64,000 nucleotides of DNA from Pandoraea pulmonicola (GCF_000815105.2 NZ_CP010310.2:744001-808000), one strand, 5' to 3'; shown: positions 17,970-26,812, counted from the first letter of the stretch. Notes: generated by a model not told the origin, from the sequence alone. Translations and numbers: made by a program.

Positions 17970-18092
17970 AAAGGCCGATCCGAGTGGGCATCGGCCAAGG
18001 AGGTTGTTTGTCGGGAAGCGCGAGCGGATATCGTGTTCGCGGGCGTTCGAGACGTATTGTCGGCATTGGCTGGCGCCCTATGTGAAGGAGGA
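17941..18092 (-). ncRNA. Candidate small RNA with CCUCCUU motifs
   Basis: Read on the minus strand, a promoter-like TTGTTA-N16-GATATT (18125-18098) would start a transcript near 18092. The first bases contain CCTCCTT (18091-18085), and a second CCTCCTT lies at 18003-17997. A 7-bp hairpin GGCCGAT/ATCGGCC (17973-17979 with 17990-17996) comes next. The end is a terminator stem AAGCCCCG/CGGGGCTT with a 4-nt loop (17950-17969) followed by TTTCTTTTTTT. The terminator has no protein gene upstream on its strand. About 150 nt, two exposed anti-Shine-Dalgarno motifs and a strong terminator fit a base-pairing regulatory RNA. Expression is not shown by sequence. Confidence 0.45.
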
Positions 18093-18208
18093 ATCCGAAT
18101 ATCGGACAGAAATGTGAAGTAACAACCGTGACGTTTTGTGACCTTTTCGTGTGACGGGAGCGGAGCGATAATGCGCGAATCCCTGATAAAAAGAGGAGTT
18201 CCCACGAA

Positions 18209-18781
18209 ATGGACAGTGCGATCAAGTTTCGTTCGCCCGGCTCGCCGTTATCCCCCATCGGGCGCTACGCCCCGGCGGCGATCTTCTTTCACTGGGCGGT
18301 CGCGCTGTTGATCGTGATCGCCTATGCGGCCGTCATCACGAAAGGCTATCTGCCGAAAGGGAGTGCTCCGCGTGCGTTGTCCATGACGATCCATGAATGG
18401 GCGGGGACATTGGCGCTGTTGCTGGCGGTGCCGCGCTTGCTGTGGCGACTGATCAAGGGGGCGCCGGCGTCATTGCCCGGTCAAGGCTGGCTGGTGCGCG
18501 CGAGTTCGACGGTGGTGCATCTGCTGCTGTATCTGTTCATGTTCGCGCAACCGATCCTCGGTTATCTGACGCTCAATGCCGGTGGCCATGTGCTCACGGT
18601 TCCGGGACTCGATATCGCCTTGCCGCAGTTCATCGTCCAGGATGACGCCACGCGCCGGTCTATCAAGGACATTCACGAGACGCTGGGTAACGCGTTCTAT
18701 TGGGTCATCGGCTTGCACGCGCTTGCTGCGCTCTGGCATCACTACTTCCGCCGCGACGACACGTTGCGGCGGATGCTCTGA
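18209..18781 (+). CDS. Cytochrome b561
   Basis: A 190-residue four-helix membrane cytochrome of the bacterial b561 family. Candidate haem ligands are the histidines in AIFFHWAVAL, SMTIHEWAGT, VVHLLLYLFMF and ALWHHYF, spaced as in CybB. It would carry electrons between quinol and a periplasmic or membrane acceptor. It is convergent with a TonB-dependent receptor gene 50 bp away. Its promoter region is shared with, and points away from, the candidate small RNA. Confidence 0.9.
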   Translation: MDSAIKFRSPGSPLSPIGRYAPAAIFFHWAVALLIVIAYAAVITKGYLPKGSAPRALSMTIHEWAGTLALLLAVPRLLWRLIKGAPASLPGQGWLVRASSTVVHLLLYLFMFAQPILGYLTLNAGGHVLTVPGLDIALPQFIVQDDATRRSIKDIHETLGNAFYWVIGLHALAALWHHYFRRDDTLRRML

Positions 18782-18830
18782 GCGTCGGCGCCGGAATGGC
18801 GCGACGCCCAGGAGTGCGTCGCGCCGCAAA

Positions 18831-20969
18831 TCAGAACGCCAATCGCAAGCCTGCGAACACGCTTCGGCCGTCGCCTGGATAGAACACGGCGGTGTTGGCG
18901 GTGCGCGCATCCGTCACGGTGCTGAAGTCGGTGACGTAGCGCTTGTCGGTCAGATTGCGCGCGTCGACATAGAACGTCACGCCGCGCTGGATCAGGTACG
19001 ACGCCTGCACGCCAAGCAGCGTGTAACCCGGCACCCGCATCGTATTGGCGTAGTCGACATAGGCGCCGGTCGGCACCCAATCGAGCGATGCCGCGATCTG
19101 GAAGCGATTCGACAACGCGTAGCCGAGCGTCGTGCGCAGGACGTTCGTCGGCACGCCAGCGATCCGGTTGTTGCCGTACTGCGGATCGTCGCGGAAACGG
19201 AAGTCGCTGTAGTTCCATATCTGCGCCAGCGTCACGCGATCCCCGGTGGCCGCCACGTTCTTGAACAGATCGACGGACGCACCGATTTCCAGCCCCTGCA
19301 GCACGGTCTTGTTCGCATTGAACGTTGCCGCCGGGACGTCGGGCCTTGTCGTGTACTGGAGCAGTTGGTCGCGCACGAGCGAGCGGTAGGCGGTGACGTC
19401 CCACGCGAAGCGGTCGAGCTTGCCGCGCGTGCCGGCCTCGATCGTCCACGCGTGCTGCGACGCGAGCGGTACGAAGCGCGACGTCGCACCGAAGGTTTGC
19501 GAGAGGTCGGTGAAATCGGGGACGTCGGCGCTGCGCGTGACGTCGATGAACGCCTGCACGTCCTTGCGCGGCTCCCACAGCAGACCGATCTTCGGATTGA
19601 CGCCGGAGTAGGCGGCGCTCGTCGAGCGGTAGTTGGCGTCGCCCGGCATGCCACCGTAGTCGATGTACTGGCGCACGTCGCGATAGGCCTTTGCGCCGAT
19701 CATCAGGCCGACTGTCGGCAGGAAGAACAGGCGGTTCTCGAAATATGCCTCGTAGTTGTAGGCGCTCTGGCGGGACGCCAGCGTCTGGGCGCCGCGATTG
19801 CCGTTCACGTTGACGTACTGATCGGCGCGCGTGTTGCCACCGAAGAACCGTGCGCCGACGATCAGGTCGTTGCGCATGCCGGCAAGCGTCAGGTTGGCCG
19901 TGTAGCGCGGGGCCACGCCGTACGTCCAGCCGTCCTGGTCGATGACCTGGAAGATCGGGTGGTACAGGCTCTTGTGAATGACCCACGAGGCGATGTCGAG
20001 CTGCCCGATATCGAAGCGGACGGTCGTCAGGTTACCGAGCCGTTCGGTGCGCGTGTTGCGCGCCTGGTCGCCGGAGACCGCCGATGCGGCGGCTTTGGTC
20101 GGATTGTTGAGCGCGTCGAACAGCGATAGCGTACCTGGCAGTTTCTGATCGACGATGTATGCGCCGAAGAAGAAGCGGGTCTCCACACGCGGCGAGAACC
20201 TGTAACCGACGTTGGCGTTGATCTGCGCGTAGTTGCCCTTGGCGTGGTCGCGATAGCCGTTCGAGCGATTGACCGTGACGGTCGCAAGCGCGTCGAGCGG
20301 CCCGAAGATGCGGGACATTTGCCCACTCGCGCGCACCGTGCCGAAACTGCCGCCATCGATACGGAACTGGTTGGGAGCGTCCGCGGTGTAAGCCGTCGGC
20401 GTGACGAAGTTCAGCGCGCCGCCGAGCGTGGTCGAACCGTAGGCAAGGCCGTTGCCGCCCTTGTAGACCTCGGTCGAGCGCAGGCCGAGCGGATCGATCT
20501 GGTAGTAGTCACCGCTGCCGTCGGCCGAGTTGGTGGGAATGCCGTCCTGAAGCAGCTCCAGGCCGCGGACGTGGTAGCCGCGAGCAATGCCGGAGCCGCG
20601 AATCGACACGCGCATTTCCTGCCCGTAGCGGTTTTGTACATAGACGCCAGGACTGTCCTTGAGCACGTCGCGCAAGTTGAAGGCGTAGGTGTTTTGATAG
20701 CTGTCGGCATCGATGAATCCGACGGAGCCCGCCGTCTGAAACAGGTTGGCCTTCTGGTCTTCGACGCTGGGTGAGGTGAGCGACTCCGGCGCCGCCGTCA
20801 CGTTCGTGGCGGGGAGCGTCGTGGCGGCGCCGGCGTGGGACGCCTCGTTGGACACGCGCATGCCCGTGGTCTCGGGATCGTTCGTGAGTGCGTGCGCGGT
20901 GCAGCCCAGCGAAGCGAGGGCGAGCGCGATGGCCGTTTGCAACGGCTTCTTTGGTAGGGAACGTGACAT
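18831..20969 (-). CDS. TonB-dependent outer-membrane receptor, FecA-like
   Basis: A 712-residue receptor with signal peptide (residues 1-28, ending Ala-His-Ala). The plug domain runs from about residue 70 to 190 (LRDVLKDSPGVYVQNRYGQ, then SIRGSGIARGYHVRGLELL and GGNGLAYGSTTLGGALNF). A 22-strand barrel follows, ending in the terminal phenylalanine of Leu-Arg-Leu-Ala-Phe. This order matches the FecA/COG4772 group, which takes up ferric chelates or other metal complexes. There is no N-terminal signalling domain and no sigma/anti-sigma pair nearby. DUF2946 lies upstream on the same strand and cytochrome b561 downstream, which points to metal uptake, possibly copper or iron. Confidence 0.88.
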   Translation of the reverse strand: MSRSLPKKPLQTAIALALASLGCTAHALTNDPETTGMRVSNEASHAGAATTLPATNVTAAPESLTSPSVEDQKANLFQTAGSVGFIDADSYQNTYAFNLRDVLKDSPGVYVQNRYGQEMRVSIRGSGIARGYHVRGLELLQDGIPTNSADGSGDYYQIDPLGLRSTEVYKGGNGLAYGSTTLGGALNFVTPTAYTADAPNQFRIDGGSFGTVRASGQMSRIFGPLDALATVTVNRSNGYRDHAKGNYAQINANVGYRFSPRVETRFFFGAYIVDQKLPGTLSLFDALNNPTKAAASAVSGDQARNTRTERLGNLTTVRFDIGQLDIASWVIHKSLYHPIFQVIDQDGWTYGVAPRYTANLTLAGMRNDLIVGARFFGGNTRADQYVNVNGNRGAQTLASRQSAYNYEAYFENRLFFLPTVGLMIGAKAYRDVRQYIDYGGMPGDANYRSTSAAYSGVNPKIGLLWEPRKDVQAFIDVTRSADVPDFTDLSQTFGATSRFVPLASQHAWTIEAGTRGKLDRFAWDVTAYRSLVRDQLLQYTTRPDVPAATFNANKTVLQGLEIGASVDLFKNVAATGDRVTLAQIWNYSDFRFRDDPQYGNNRIAGVPTNVLRTTLGYALSNRFQIAASLDWVPTGAYVDYANTMRVPGYTLLGVQASYLIQRGVTFYVDARNLTDKRYVTDFSTVTDARTANTAVFYPGDGRSVFAGLRLAF

Positions 20970-21299
20970 GAATGTCTCTCTCGCGACCGCGCGGCGGCCG
21001 CCTGGTGATCCGGGGTGTTGAACGTGTGTCCTGCTGCAACGCGTCGTCTCGCGCTTTCGAGGTGAGTCGAAAGAAGTGGGCGAGTCGGTCGAGGCGGTGC
21101 TCGGGCGGACGTCTGCCGTGTCGGGTTGCTCGCGCGAAGGCCACGCCCGCGTCGACGTTCGTTTGCTTGAGGCGACGCGAATCCATCCAACGCGATGTGT
21201 GAAATGCCCACGACGGGCGGCACGGACGACAGAATTTGCCGCCATGGCGCGGCACGTTCGGCAAAGGTCTCCGGTCATCGACCGGAAACCGATGTGTGA
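20970..21299. other. Intergenic region upstream of the TonB receptor
   Basis: No gene is supported. CCGGTC (21271-21276) and GACCGG (21280-21285) form a hairpin just past the DUF2946 stop that may end its transcript. The rest is GC-rich, and I see no Fur-box-like AT-rich palindrome. Confidence 0.4.
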
Positions 21300-21797
21300 T
21301 CAGACGGCGAGCGAGGGCGGTGCGCGTGCGAGTGCGGCGGAGAAGCGGGCGCGCGGATAGTACGGCACCAGCACGCGAGGGGCGGCAGCGATGCCGGCCG
21401 GTGTGGCCGGCGGGAGAGACAGAAGGTCGGTGGTGACGAGCGGTTGATGGGACCAGAGCGTGCAATAGCCGCACTTTTCCCAGTGATCCGCGGAGGCGAG
21501 CGTGTGATCGCCTCCGCCGTGACTGCTGTGAAGCCCCTTGGCTTCGACCTTGGCGGGCGGTGCCTGGGCGTCGTCGTGCCCCGTATGGCCATCGTGCGCC
21601 GGTTCGCGCTGCGCGTCGGCGCGCGGGGTGGCGGACACGCCGAGAGCGGCTTGGGTGCCTTGCACCGTGCAGTAGACCGCAAACGGATCCTGCTGCATGG
21701 CGGCTCGCCACTGCGCAATCGCCGGCATGAGCGCTGCCAGCAGGATCGCCATCAAGGCGATCCCGAGCGCGACGCGATGCTGACGGAGCTTGCGCAT
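21300..21797 (-). CDS. DUF2946 family protein
   Basis: A 165-residue protein with an N-terminal hydrophobic anchor or signal (about residues 8-28), a histidine-rich stretch (EPAHDGHTGHDD and LHSSHGGGDH, about residues 67-98) and the family landmark WEKCGYCTLWSHQPL near residue 107. The function of DUF2946 is unknown; many members sit beside TonB receptors or copper genes. The histidines and the Cys-x-x-Cys suggest metal binding in the periplasm. It precedes the TonB receptor on the same strand, 330 bp away. Confidence 0.75.
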   Translation of the reverse strand: MRKLRQHRVALGIALMAILLAALMPAIAQWRAAMQQDPFAVYCTVQGTQAALGVSATPRADAQREPAHDGHTGHDDAQAPPAKVEAKGLHSSHGGGDHTLASADHWEKCGYCTLWSHQPLVTTDLLSLPPATPAGIAAAPRVLVPYYPRARFSAALARAPPSLAV

Positions 21798-21962
21798 GCC
21801 GGGGCCGGGTTAGGAGAGTGAAGAATTCCGGGAACCAAGCATTGTAGGGGCTGTCGTCACACGGCGTAAATGACTTGCGTTCTCATGTAGGGATGGCGCG
21901 ACAATTTGCCGCATCTTCTGGCGCGGCAACGCCAACGAAGCCGATGGAGGCGAGCACGTCCC

Positions 21963-22005
21963 AAAAAAAGAGGGCGCCACAACCCCCCAGGCTTGTGTGG
22001 CGCCC
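21963..22005 (-). terminator. Terminator after ompW
   Basis: GGGCGCCACA (21972-21981) pairs perfectly with TGTGGCGCCC (21996-22005). On the minus strand it runs into TCTTTTTTT. It lies about 75 bases beyond the OmpW stop. Confidence 0.88.
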
Positions 22006-22080
22006 CGCCCGGATCGCCGGAACGTCGGAACCCGGCGATCAGAACTTGCCGATGCGCATGTGTCGATCCGACCGCGTCGA

Positions 22081-22773
22081 TCAGAATTTCACCCCGATAC
22101 CCACGCCAACGATCAGCGGATCGATATGGAGCGTGCCGAGATCGGCGCCGGCGAGCGACGTATCGGTCTTCATCCAGATTTTCTTGATGTCGAAGTTGAA
22201 GAACATCGTCTTGGTCATCTGGATGTCGACGCCCGCCTGCAGGGCGGGACCGACGCTGTGGTTCTTGATGGAGATCGGCGTGCCGCCGGCGTTCAGGCTG
22301 CTGTTCCAGAAGCGCGTGTAATTGATGCCGGCGCCGACATACGGACGCACCTTGCCCGCGTGGTTGAAGTGGTACTGCAGCAACAGCGTCGGCGGCAGCA
22401 CGTTCACGCCGCCGAGGTGGCCCAGGCTGGACGTGAGTTGATGGCGCGACATGCCGAGAATCAGTTCGACGCCGACGTTGTCGAGAATCATGTACGTGAA
22501 GTCGAGCTCCGGCACGATCGCGTTGTTCACCTTGACGCCGAGCGTCGGCAATACGCTTCCGCTTGCATGCGAGTCCGGCATGATGCCGATGGCACGCACA
22601 CGCGCGAGAATGTCGCCGGCGTAGATGCCTTGCGAGCTGTCCTTGATGAAGCCGAAGGTCTTCGGTGATTCGATGTTGTTGCCGGTGGACTGTGCCGATG
22701 CGCCAGCGCTGAAAAGCGCGGCGCCGGCAACGAGCGCGGCTGCGATGGCCGTGGCGCCGAGAGAGTGCTTCAT
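22081..22773 (-). CDS. ompW: OmpW-family outer-membrane protein
   Basis: A 230-residue eight-stranded barrel protein. The signal peptide covers residues 1-27 (ending Ala-Ser-Ala). The body shows the OmpW pattern: DILARVRAIGIMP as first strand, a central LPPTLLLQYHF, the KVRPYVGAGINYTRF strand, and a C-terminal Gly-Val-Gly-Ile-Gly-Val-Lys-Phe. OmpW forms a small hydrophobic channel in the outer membrane and is often linked to stress or anaerobiosis. ATG 22773 is chosen because it opens the signal peptide. Confidence 0.92.
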   Translation of the reverse strand: MKHSLGATAIAAALVAGAALFSAGASAQSTGNNIESPKTFGFIKDSSQGIYAGDILARVRAIGIMPDSHASGSVLPTLGVKVNNAIVPELDFTYMILDNVGVELILGMSRHQLTSSLGHLGGVNVLPPTLLLQYHFNHAGKVRPYVGAGINYTRFWNSSLNAGGTPISIKNHSVGPALQAGVDIQMTKTMFFNFDIKKIWMKTDTSLAGADLGTLHIDPLIVGVGIGVKF

Positions 22774-22903
22774 GATGATTTCCAAAGTCGTGAGTGAGCA
22801 CGACCGATGGTAGAAGCAGCCCTCATCGCGCGACTTGATGCGCGTCAAGCGCGGGGAAACCCCGGCGTGGGATGCGACAAACTGTCGCGCCCACCGATGC
22901 AGT

Positions 22904-23533
22904 TCAACCGCGCGGCAACAGCACGACCGTCAGAGAACGCACGCCTTGTGCGCCTTGAATGAGCACCCCTTCGATGTCGGCTGTCGCGGACGGGCCGGTC
23001 ACGAGCACTGCGTAACGCGCGTGGGCGAAGTCGGGTTGGCGGTAGATGTCCTGCAAGCCGTCGACAATGTCGCGAGGATCGAGCAACACGACGAGATGCT
23101 GCACCAGATAGCCGAGCGCATTCACGCCGTACTCCCGTTCCGAGAGCCACACTGAGCCGGTTTCCGCCACGCCGTAGCGGGCGCGCACGACACCCACGTC
23201 CACGTCGTGCAACGACGCTGGCGCACGCAGCACGTCGAGCGGCTCCGCGAGAGCCGCTTCGTGCGTCGCGCTGACGGGCGTCACGTCAGGGAACTGCCGT
23301 GCGAGCCACGCGGGCAGCGCCTGGACGCTGTCGAGGGCGACGAGCTTGCCGCCCATCGCAACGAGGCTCGCGCCGAAGCGCTCGGTTCGGTCGCCGACCG
23401 GTGTGTCGAAGACCGGGAGCACCGGCAGCGGAAATGGATCACGAGCGCCGTCCGCGGGGCGGTCGTCTTCGCGCAGTGCCACGCGCTGTGCGGCGCGTAC
23501 GCGCACCAGAAATTCCTCACGCGATGTGTTCAT
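22904..23533 (-). CDS. lutC: Lactate utilization protein C (LUD domain)
   Basis: A 209-residue LUD-domain protein. The strands VGVVRARYGVAETGSVWL and the C-terminal VLVTGPSATADIEGVLIQG are the LutC core. It is the last gene of lutABC, whose products together oxidise L-lactate to pyruvate with iron-sulfur clusters, in the cytoplasm or at the membrane. Its ATG overlaps the lutB stop (ATGA), so the two are translationally coupled. Confidence 0.88.
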   Translation of the reverse strand: MNTSREEFLVRVRAAQRVALREDDRPADGARDPFPLPVLPVFDTPVGDRTERFGASLVAMGGKLVALDSVQALPAWLARQFPDVTPVSATHEAALAEPLDVLRAPASLHDVDVGVVRARYGVAETGSVWLSEREYGVNALGYLVQHLVVLLDPRDIVDGLQDIYRQPDFAHARYAVLVTGPSATADIEGVLIQGAQGVRSLTVVLLPRG

Positions 23534-24954
23534 TGGTCCTCCTCGTTGCAGGCAGTCGTCGACCTGCTATCGCCTGCGCGGCGGTTTGCGTCATACCAGT
23601 CGCGGAACGTTTGCGCTGGCGCTTGCGGCAGATCGCGGCCCTTGCCCCACGTGTTGAGCGGGTTGTAGAGCACGAGATTGGGCAGCCGGTGCAGCGCGGC
23701 ATTCATCGACTTGACCGACGCCCGATAGAGCGCCGGATTGGCCAGCAGCTTGCCCGCGACCTTGATCAGATTGCGCTTGACGCGCGGCAGCTCGCCTTCT
23801 TCGGCCACGATCTGACGCCACCTGTACAACTGTTCGTGGATGTTGATGCGCACCGGGCAGACGTTGCTGCAACTGCCGTTCATCGTCGACGCGAACGGCA
23901 GTGCGCTGTAGCGCTTGAGGTCGTACGCCGGATTGAGAATCGCCCCGATGGGCCCCGCATAAGTGCTGCCGTACGACAGGCCGCCGCTGCGACGGTAGAC
24001 GGGGCAGGTGTTCATGCAGGCGCCACAGCGAATGCACTTGAGCGAATACCAGAAGTCGTCCATCGCCAGACGCGCCGAGCGGCCATTGTCGACGATGACG
24101 AAGTGCATCTCGGTGCCAGGACGCGGCGCGCGAAAGTGCGACGTGTACTGTGTAATCGGAGAACCCAGCGCACTGCGCGAGAGCAGCCGCACGAACACAC
24201 CGAGATCGGCCATGCGAGGAATCAGCTTCTCGATGCCGATGGAGACGATGTGCACCGGCGGCACATTGGCCGACAGGTCGGCGTTGCCTTCGTTCGTGCA
24301 GACGACGACCGTTCCCGTCTCGGCTACCGCGAAGTTGCACCCGGTCATGCCGGCGCCCGCTTCGAGAAAGGCGGGGCGGGTGGTCCGGCGCTGGCTCTCG
24401 GCGAGGTAGTGCACGTCGTCGTTTGCTGGATCGGTGCCGAGCGTGCGTCCGAAGAGTTGGGCGACGTCGCCGCGCAGCTTGTGCACCGCGGGCACCACCA
24501 CGTGCGATGGTGGTTGTTTGTCCAATTGCTGGATGCGCTCGCCGAGATCGGTTTCCATGACCTCGATGCCGCGTGGCTCGAGATACTCGCGCAGCGCGCA
24601 TTCGTCGGTCAGCATGGACTTGCTCTTGACGAGGGTGCGCACGTCGTGGGCGGCCAGAATCCCGTGCACGATGATGTTGTGGGCTGCCGCATCGAGCGCC
24701 CAGTGAACCTTCACGCCGTTGGCCTCGGCCTTTGTCGCGAACTGTTCCAGGTAGTCGCCCAGCCGTGAGAGCGTATGTTCCTTGATCTGCGACGCGAGCG
24801 TGCGCAGTGTTTCCCATTCATCGATGGACGCCGCCTGCGCATCGCGTTTCATGCGCAATTCCCAGAGGCGCCTGTCGTGAAACGCGACGTGCTCGGTCTT
24901 GGCGAGGAAGGCTTCGGCGTGCTTCGCGTGATCGACGCGCTTGCTTCCGCTCAT
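23530..24954 (-). CDS. lutB: Lactate utilization iron-sulfur protein B
   Basis: A 474-residue protein with an N-terminal LUD domain (residues about 60-290) and a C-terminal ferredoxin part. The first cluster motif is complete (CIRCGACMNTCP near residue 300). The second reads Met-Asn-Gly-Ser-Cys-Ser-Asn-Val-Cys-Pro, so the first cysteine of the usual CxxC is Asn; I believe this is a known subgroup form, but I could not check. The start at ATG 24954 overlaps the lutA stop by 4 bp. A much longer open frame extends upstream but runs through lutA in another frame and is rejected. Confidence 0.9.
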   Translation of the reverse strand: MSGSKRVDHAKHAEAFLAKTEHVAFHDRRLWELRMKRDAQAASIDEWETLRTLASQIKEHTLSRLGDYLEQFATKAEANGVKVHWALDAAAHNIIVHGILAAHDVRTLVKSKSMLTDECALREYLEPRGIEVMETDLGERIQQLDKQPPSHVVVPAVHKLRGDVAQLFGRTLGTDPANDDVHYLAESQRRTTRPAFLEAGAGMTGCNFAVAETGTVVVCTNEGNADLSANVPPVHIVSIGIEKLIPRMADLGVFVRLLSRSALGSPITQYTSHFRAPRPGTEMHFVIVDNGRSARLAMDDFWYSLKCIRCGACMNTCPVYRRSGGLSYGSTYAGPIGAILNPAYDLKRYSALPFASTMNGSCSNVCPVRINIHEQLYRWRQIVAEEGELPRVKRNLIKVAGKLLANPALYRASVKSMNAALHRLPNLVLYNPLNTWGKGRDLPQAPAQTFRDWYDANRRAGDSRSTTACNEEDQ

Positions 24955-25754
24955 GCGTTCACTCCGACAATCGTTCCCGCCGTGGCGGCGTTCATTACGT
25001 CGCCGGACGCGTCGACGCGCACGCCGTTGAGCACTTGCGCGATGTGCAGGAAGCGCATGGGCGTCGCGGTGCGTGCGGCGCAACCCTTCTGGTGCATCAG
25101 GCACGATATGTCGGCCGAGACGATGAACCGCGCACCGGCGTCGAAGTGGTCGCGCACCTTGTCTTGCCCCATTCTGACGGACACGGCCTGCTCGGACACG
25201 GAGAAGGTGCCGCCGAATCCGCAGCATTCGTCGGGACGACGCGGCGCGGCGAAGCGAATGCCGCGCACGCCTTCGAGCAGCGTGCGAGCTTTCGACCACG
25301 GCTCGCCGGGGATCTCGCTCGCCGACGCCGCATGCAGGTGACGGATGGCGCTGCAACTGTCGTGCAGCCCGACGGTGTGGGGGAAGTCCGTCCATGGAAA
25401 TTCGCGGACTTTCAGCACGTCGTGCAGAAATTCCGTGAGCTCGTACGCATTCGCCCGCACGGCGGCCACCCGCTCGGACTCGCCGGCCGCCGTCAGGTGC
25501 CTGCGAACGTGATGCACGCAACTCGACGACGGCGCGACAATGTAGTCGTACCCGGCAAAGTTCTCGGCGAAGAGCGCCTCGGCGCCGGCGGCATCGGCTT
25601 CGCAGCCGTTGTTCGCGAGCGGCTGGCCGCAGCACGTCTGGCGGCGAGGGTACTCGACCGTCACACCGAGTTTCTCGAGCAATTCCAGTGTGGCGACGCC
25701 GACCTCGGGAAAGAGGGCATCGATGAAACAGGGAACGAACAGGGCCGCCTTCAT
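24951..25754 (-). CDS. lutA: Lactate utilization protein A (CCG domains)
   Basis: A 267-residue protein of the glycolate oxidase iron-sulfur/heterodisulfide reductase type. It carries two cysteine-rich CCG domains: TCCGQPLANNG near residue 40 and ECCGFGGTFSV near residue 178, each with partner cysteines (SSSCVHH; DISCLMHQKGC). It is the first gene of the lutABC operon. The operator of the divergent FadR-type regulator lies about 115 bp upstream of its start, consistent with lactate-responsive control. Confidence 0.9.
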   Translation of the reverse strand: MKAALFVPCFIDALFPEVGVATLELLEKLGVTVEYPRRQTCCGQPLANNGCEADAAGAEALFAENFAGYDYIVAPSSSCVHHVRRHLTAAGESERVAAVRANAYELTEFLHDVLKVREFPWTDFPHTVGLHDSCSAIRHLHAASASEIPGEPWSKARTLLEGVRGIRFAAPRRPDECCGFGGTFSVSEQAVSVRMGQDKVRDHFDAGARFIVSADISCLMHQKGCAARTATPMRFLHIAQVLNGVRVDASGDVMNAATAGTIVGVNA

Positions 25755-25870
25755 GGGATTCTCCTGCGAGAGCCGTGCACGCGGTCATGCGTTTCGCGAG
25801 GGGCACGGCGGTTGGCGCGGACGTGGCGTCCAGCTGCCGCGATGATCGACACTTCCGAACCGTTCGGGCA

Positions 25871-25887
25871 AACTGGTCGTACCAGTT
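25871..25887. promoter_or_regulatory. Operator of the FadR/LldR-type regulator
   Basis: AACTGGT-CGT-ACCAGTT is a perfect 7-bp inverted repeat. Its core TGGTCGTACCA fits exactly the TnGTnnnACnA consensus known for FadR-subfamily GntR regulators. It is the only such site in the lutA/regulator gap. Confidence 0.8.
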
Positions 25888-26035
25888 GCGATGAAATTCG
25901 GCGCAGCGGGCAAAATCGCATGATTCCCGGCACATGTGCGAATGGCGCGCGTTCGCAAGCCGCAACGCTTGTGCGCCGCCATCGTGCGCATATGACGCAC
26001 CCCCGCGCATGGCGCCATTCGCAGGAGACATCACC

Positions 26036-26752
26036 GTGAGCGGTCTCAATCTGACCGAGCGCATCACGCGCGAGCTCGAGACCCGTTTGATCGAGGGTGC
26101 GTGGTCGCCGGGCGATCGCATTCCGTCCGAGCGCGCGCTTGCCGAATCGCTCGGCGTGGCCCGCTCGACCGTGCGCACGGCGCTGCAGCGGCTCGTCGCG
26201 CGTGGTCTGCTCAAGACGCGCGCGGCCTCTGGCGTGTTCGTGTCGGATCGTCTGCAGACGGGATTGATTTCGCCGTGGCGACAATTGGTGAGCGATCATC
26301 CGGAACTGCGCCCGGACATGCTCGAGTTTCGTCTGATGCTGGAGGGCACGACCGCCTATCTCGCCGCGGTGCGCGCCACCGACGAGGATCTCGCGCGAAT
26401 GGGAGAACTGGTCGACGGTCTGGTCGACGCCCATCGGCGCGGCGATACCGTGCTCGAATCGCGTCTCGACGCAGACTTCCACACGGCGCTGGCCAACGCA
26501 TCGCACAACGCGATGCTGCGACACCTGCAGGGCAGCGTGGTCAAGATGCTCCACGAGCACATCTCGCTCAACAACGCCGGGCTCATGGAGCTGCGCGAGC
26601 ATGCGTCCGAACACATCCTTGCGCAGCATCTCGCGCTGTGGGAAGCGATTCGCGCGCGTCAGCCGGATGAGGCCCGTCGCATCATGCGCGAGCACATCGT
26701 TTTCCTATGGCGCAAGCTGGAACCGGATTCCCCGGTGGCGCTCATTCCCTGA
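26036..26752 (+). CDS. GntR/FadR-type regulator of lactate utilization
   Basis: A 238-residue regulator with an N-terminal winged helix (GDRIPSERALAESLGVARSTVRTALQRL, residues about 26-55) and a C-terminal FCD effector domain. The metal-binding FCD residues are visible (DADFHTALANASHN, then HASEHILAQH and MREHI). GTG 26036 is preferred over ATG 26009 because AGGAG lies 8 bases ahead of it. Divergence from lutABC and the matching operator make it a LldR/LutR-like repressor released by lactate. The inducer is inferred. Confidence 0.85.
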   Translation: MSGLNLTERITRELETRLIEGAWSPGDRIPSERALAESLGVARSTVRTALQRLVARGLLKTRAASGVFVSDRLQTGLISPWRQLVSDHPELRPDMLEFRLMLEGTTAYLAAVRATDEDLARMGELVDGLVDAHRRGDTVLESRLDADFHTALANASHNAMLRHLQGSVVKMLHEHISLNNAGLMELREHASEHILAQHLALWEAIRARQPDEARRIMREHIVFLWRKLEPDSPVALIP

Positions 26753-26812
26753 GACGGCCGGCGAGGCCGTCGGTTTTGGTAGGATGCGGACTTTGCCACG
26801 CGTTCCCGCATC

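Larger units (their letters stand above)
17638..18208. other. 571-bp interval without protein genes; candidate small RNA inside
   Basis: Open frames here have unnatural composition and no usable start sites. The interval carries a tandem hairpin and terminator pointing to the minus strand (17941-17996), a candidate promoter for it (18098-18125) and two AAGGAGG/CCTCCTT motifs. The right end holds the ribosome site of the cytochrome b561 gene (GAGGAG at 18193). Confidence 0.55.

Noticed and set aside
17924..18258. Minus-strand ORFs of 93-96 codons in the gene-free interval
   Set aside because: No ribosome site, unnatural composition, and they run through the terminator hairpin; a non-coding RNA is the better reading.
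22021..22080. Possible remnant of a second OmpW 3' end (reading Arg-Ile-Gly-Lys-Phe then stop)
   Set aside because: Only a few codons resemble the OmpW end; too short to separate from chance.
24955..26214. Open frame extending lutB upstream
   Set aside because: It crosses lutA in a different frame and the regulator gene in antisense; lutB homology starts at ATG 24954.
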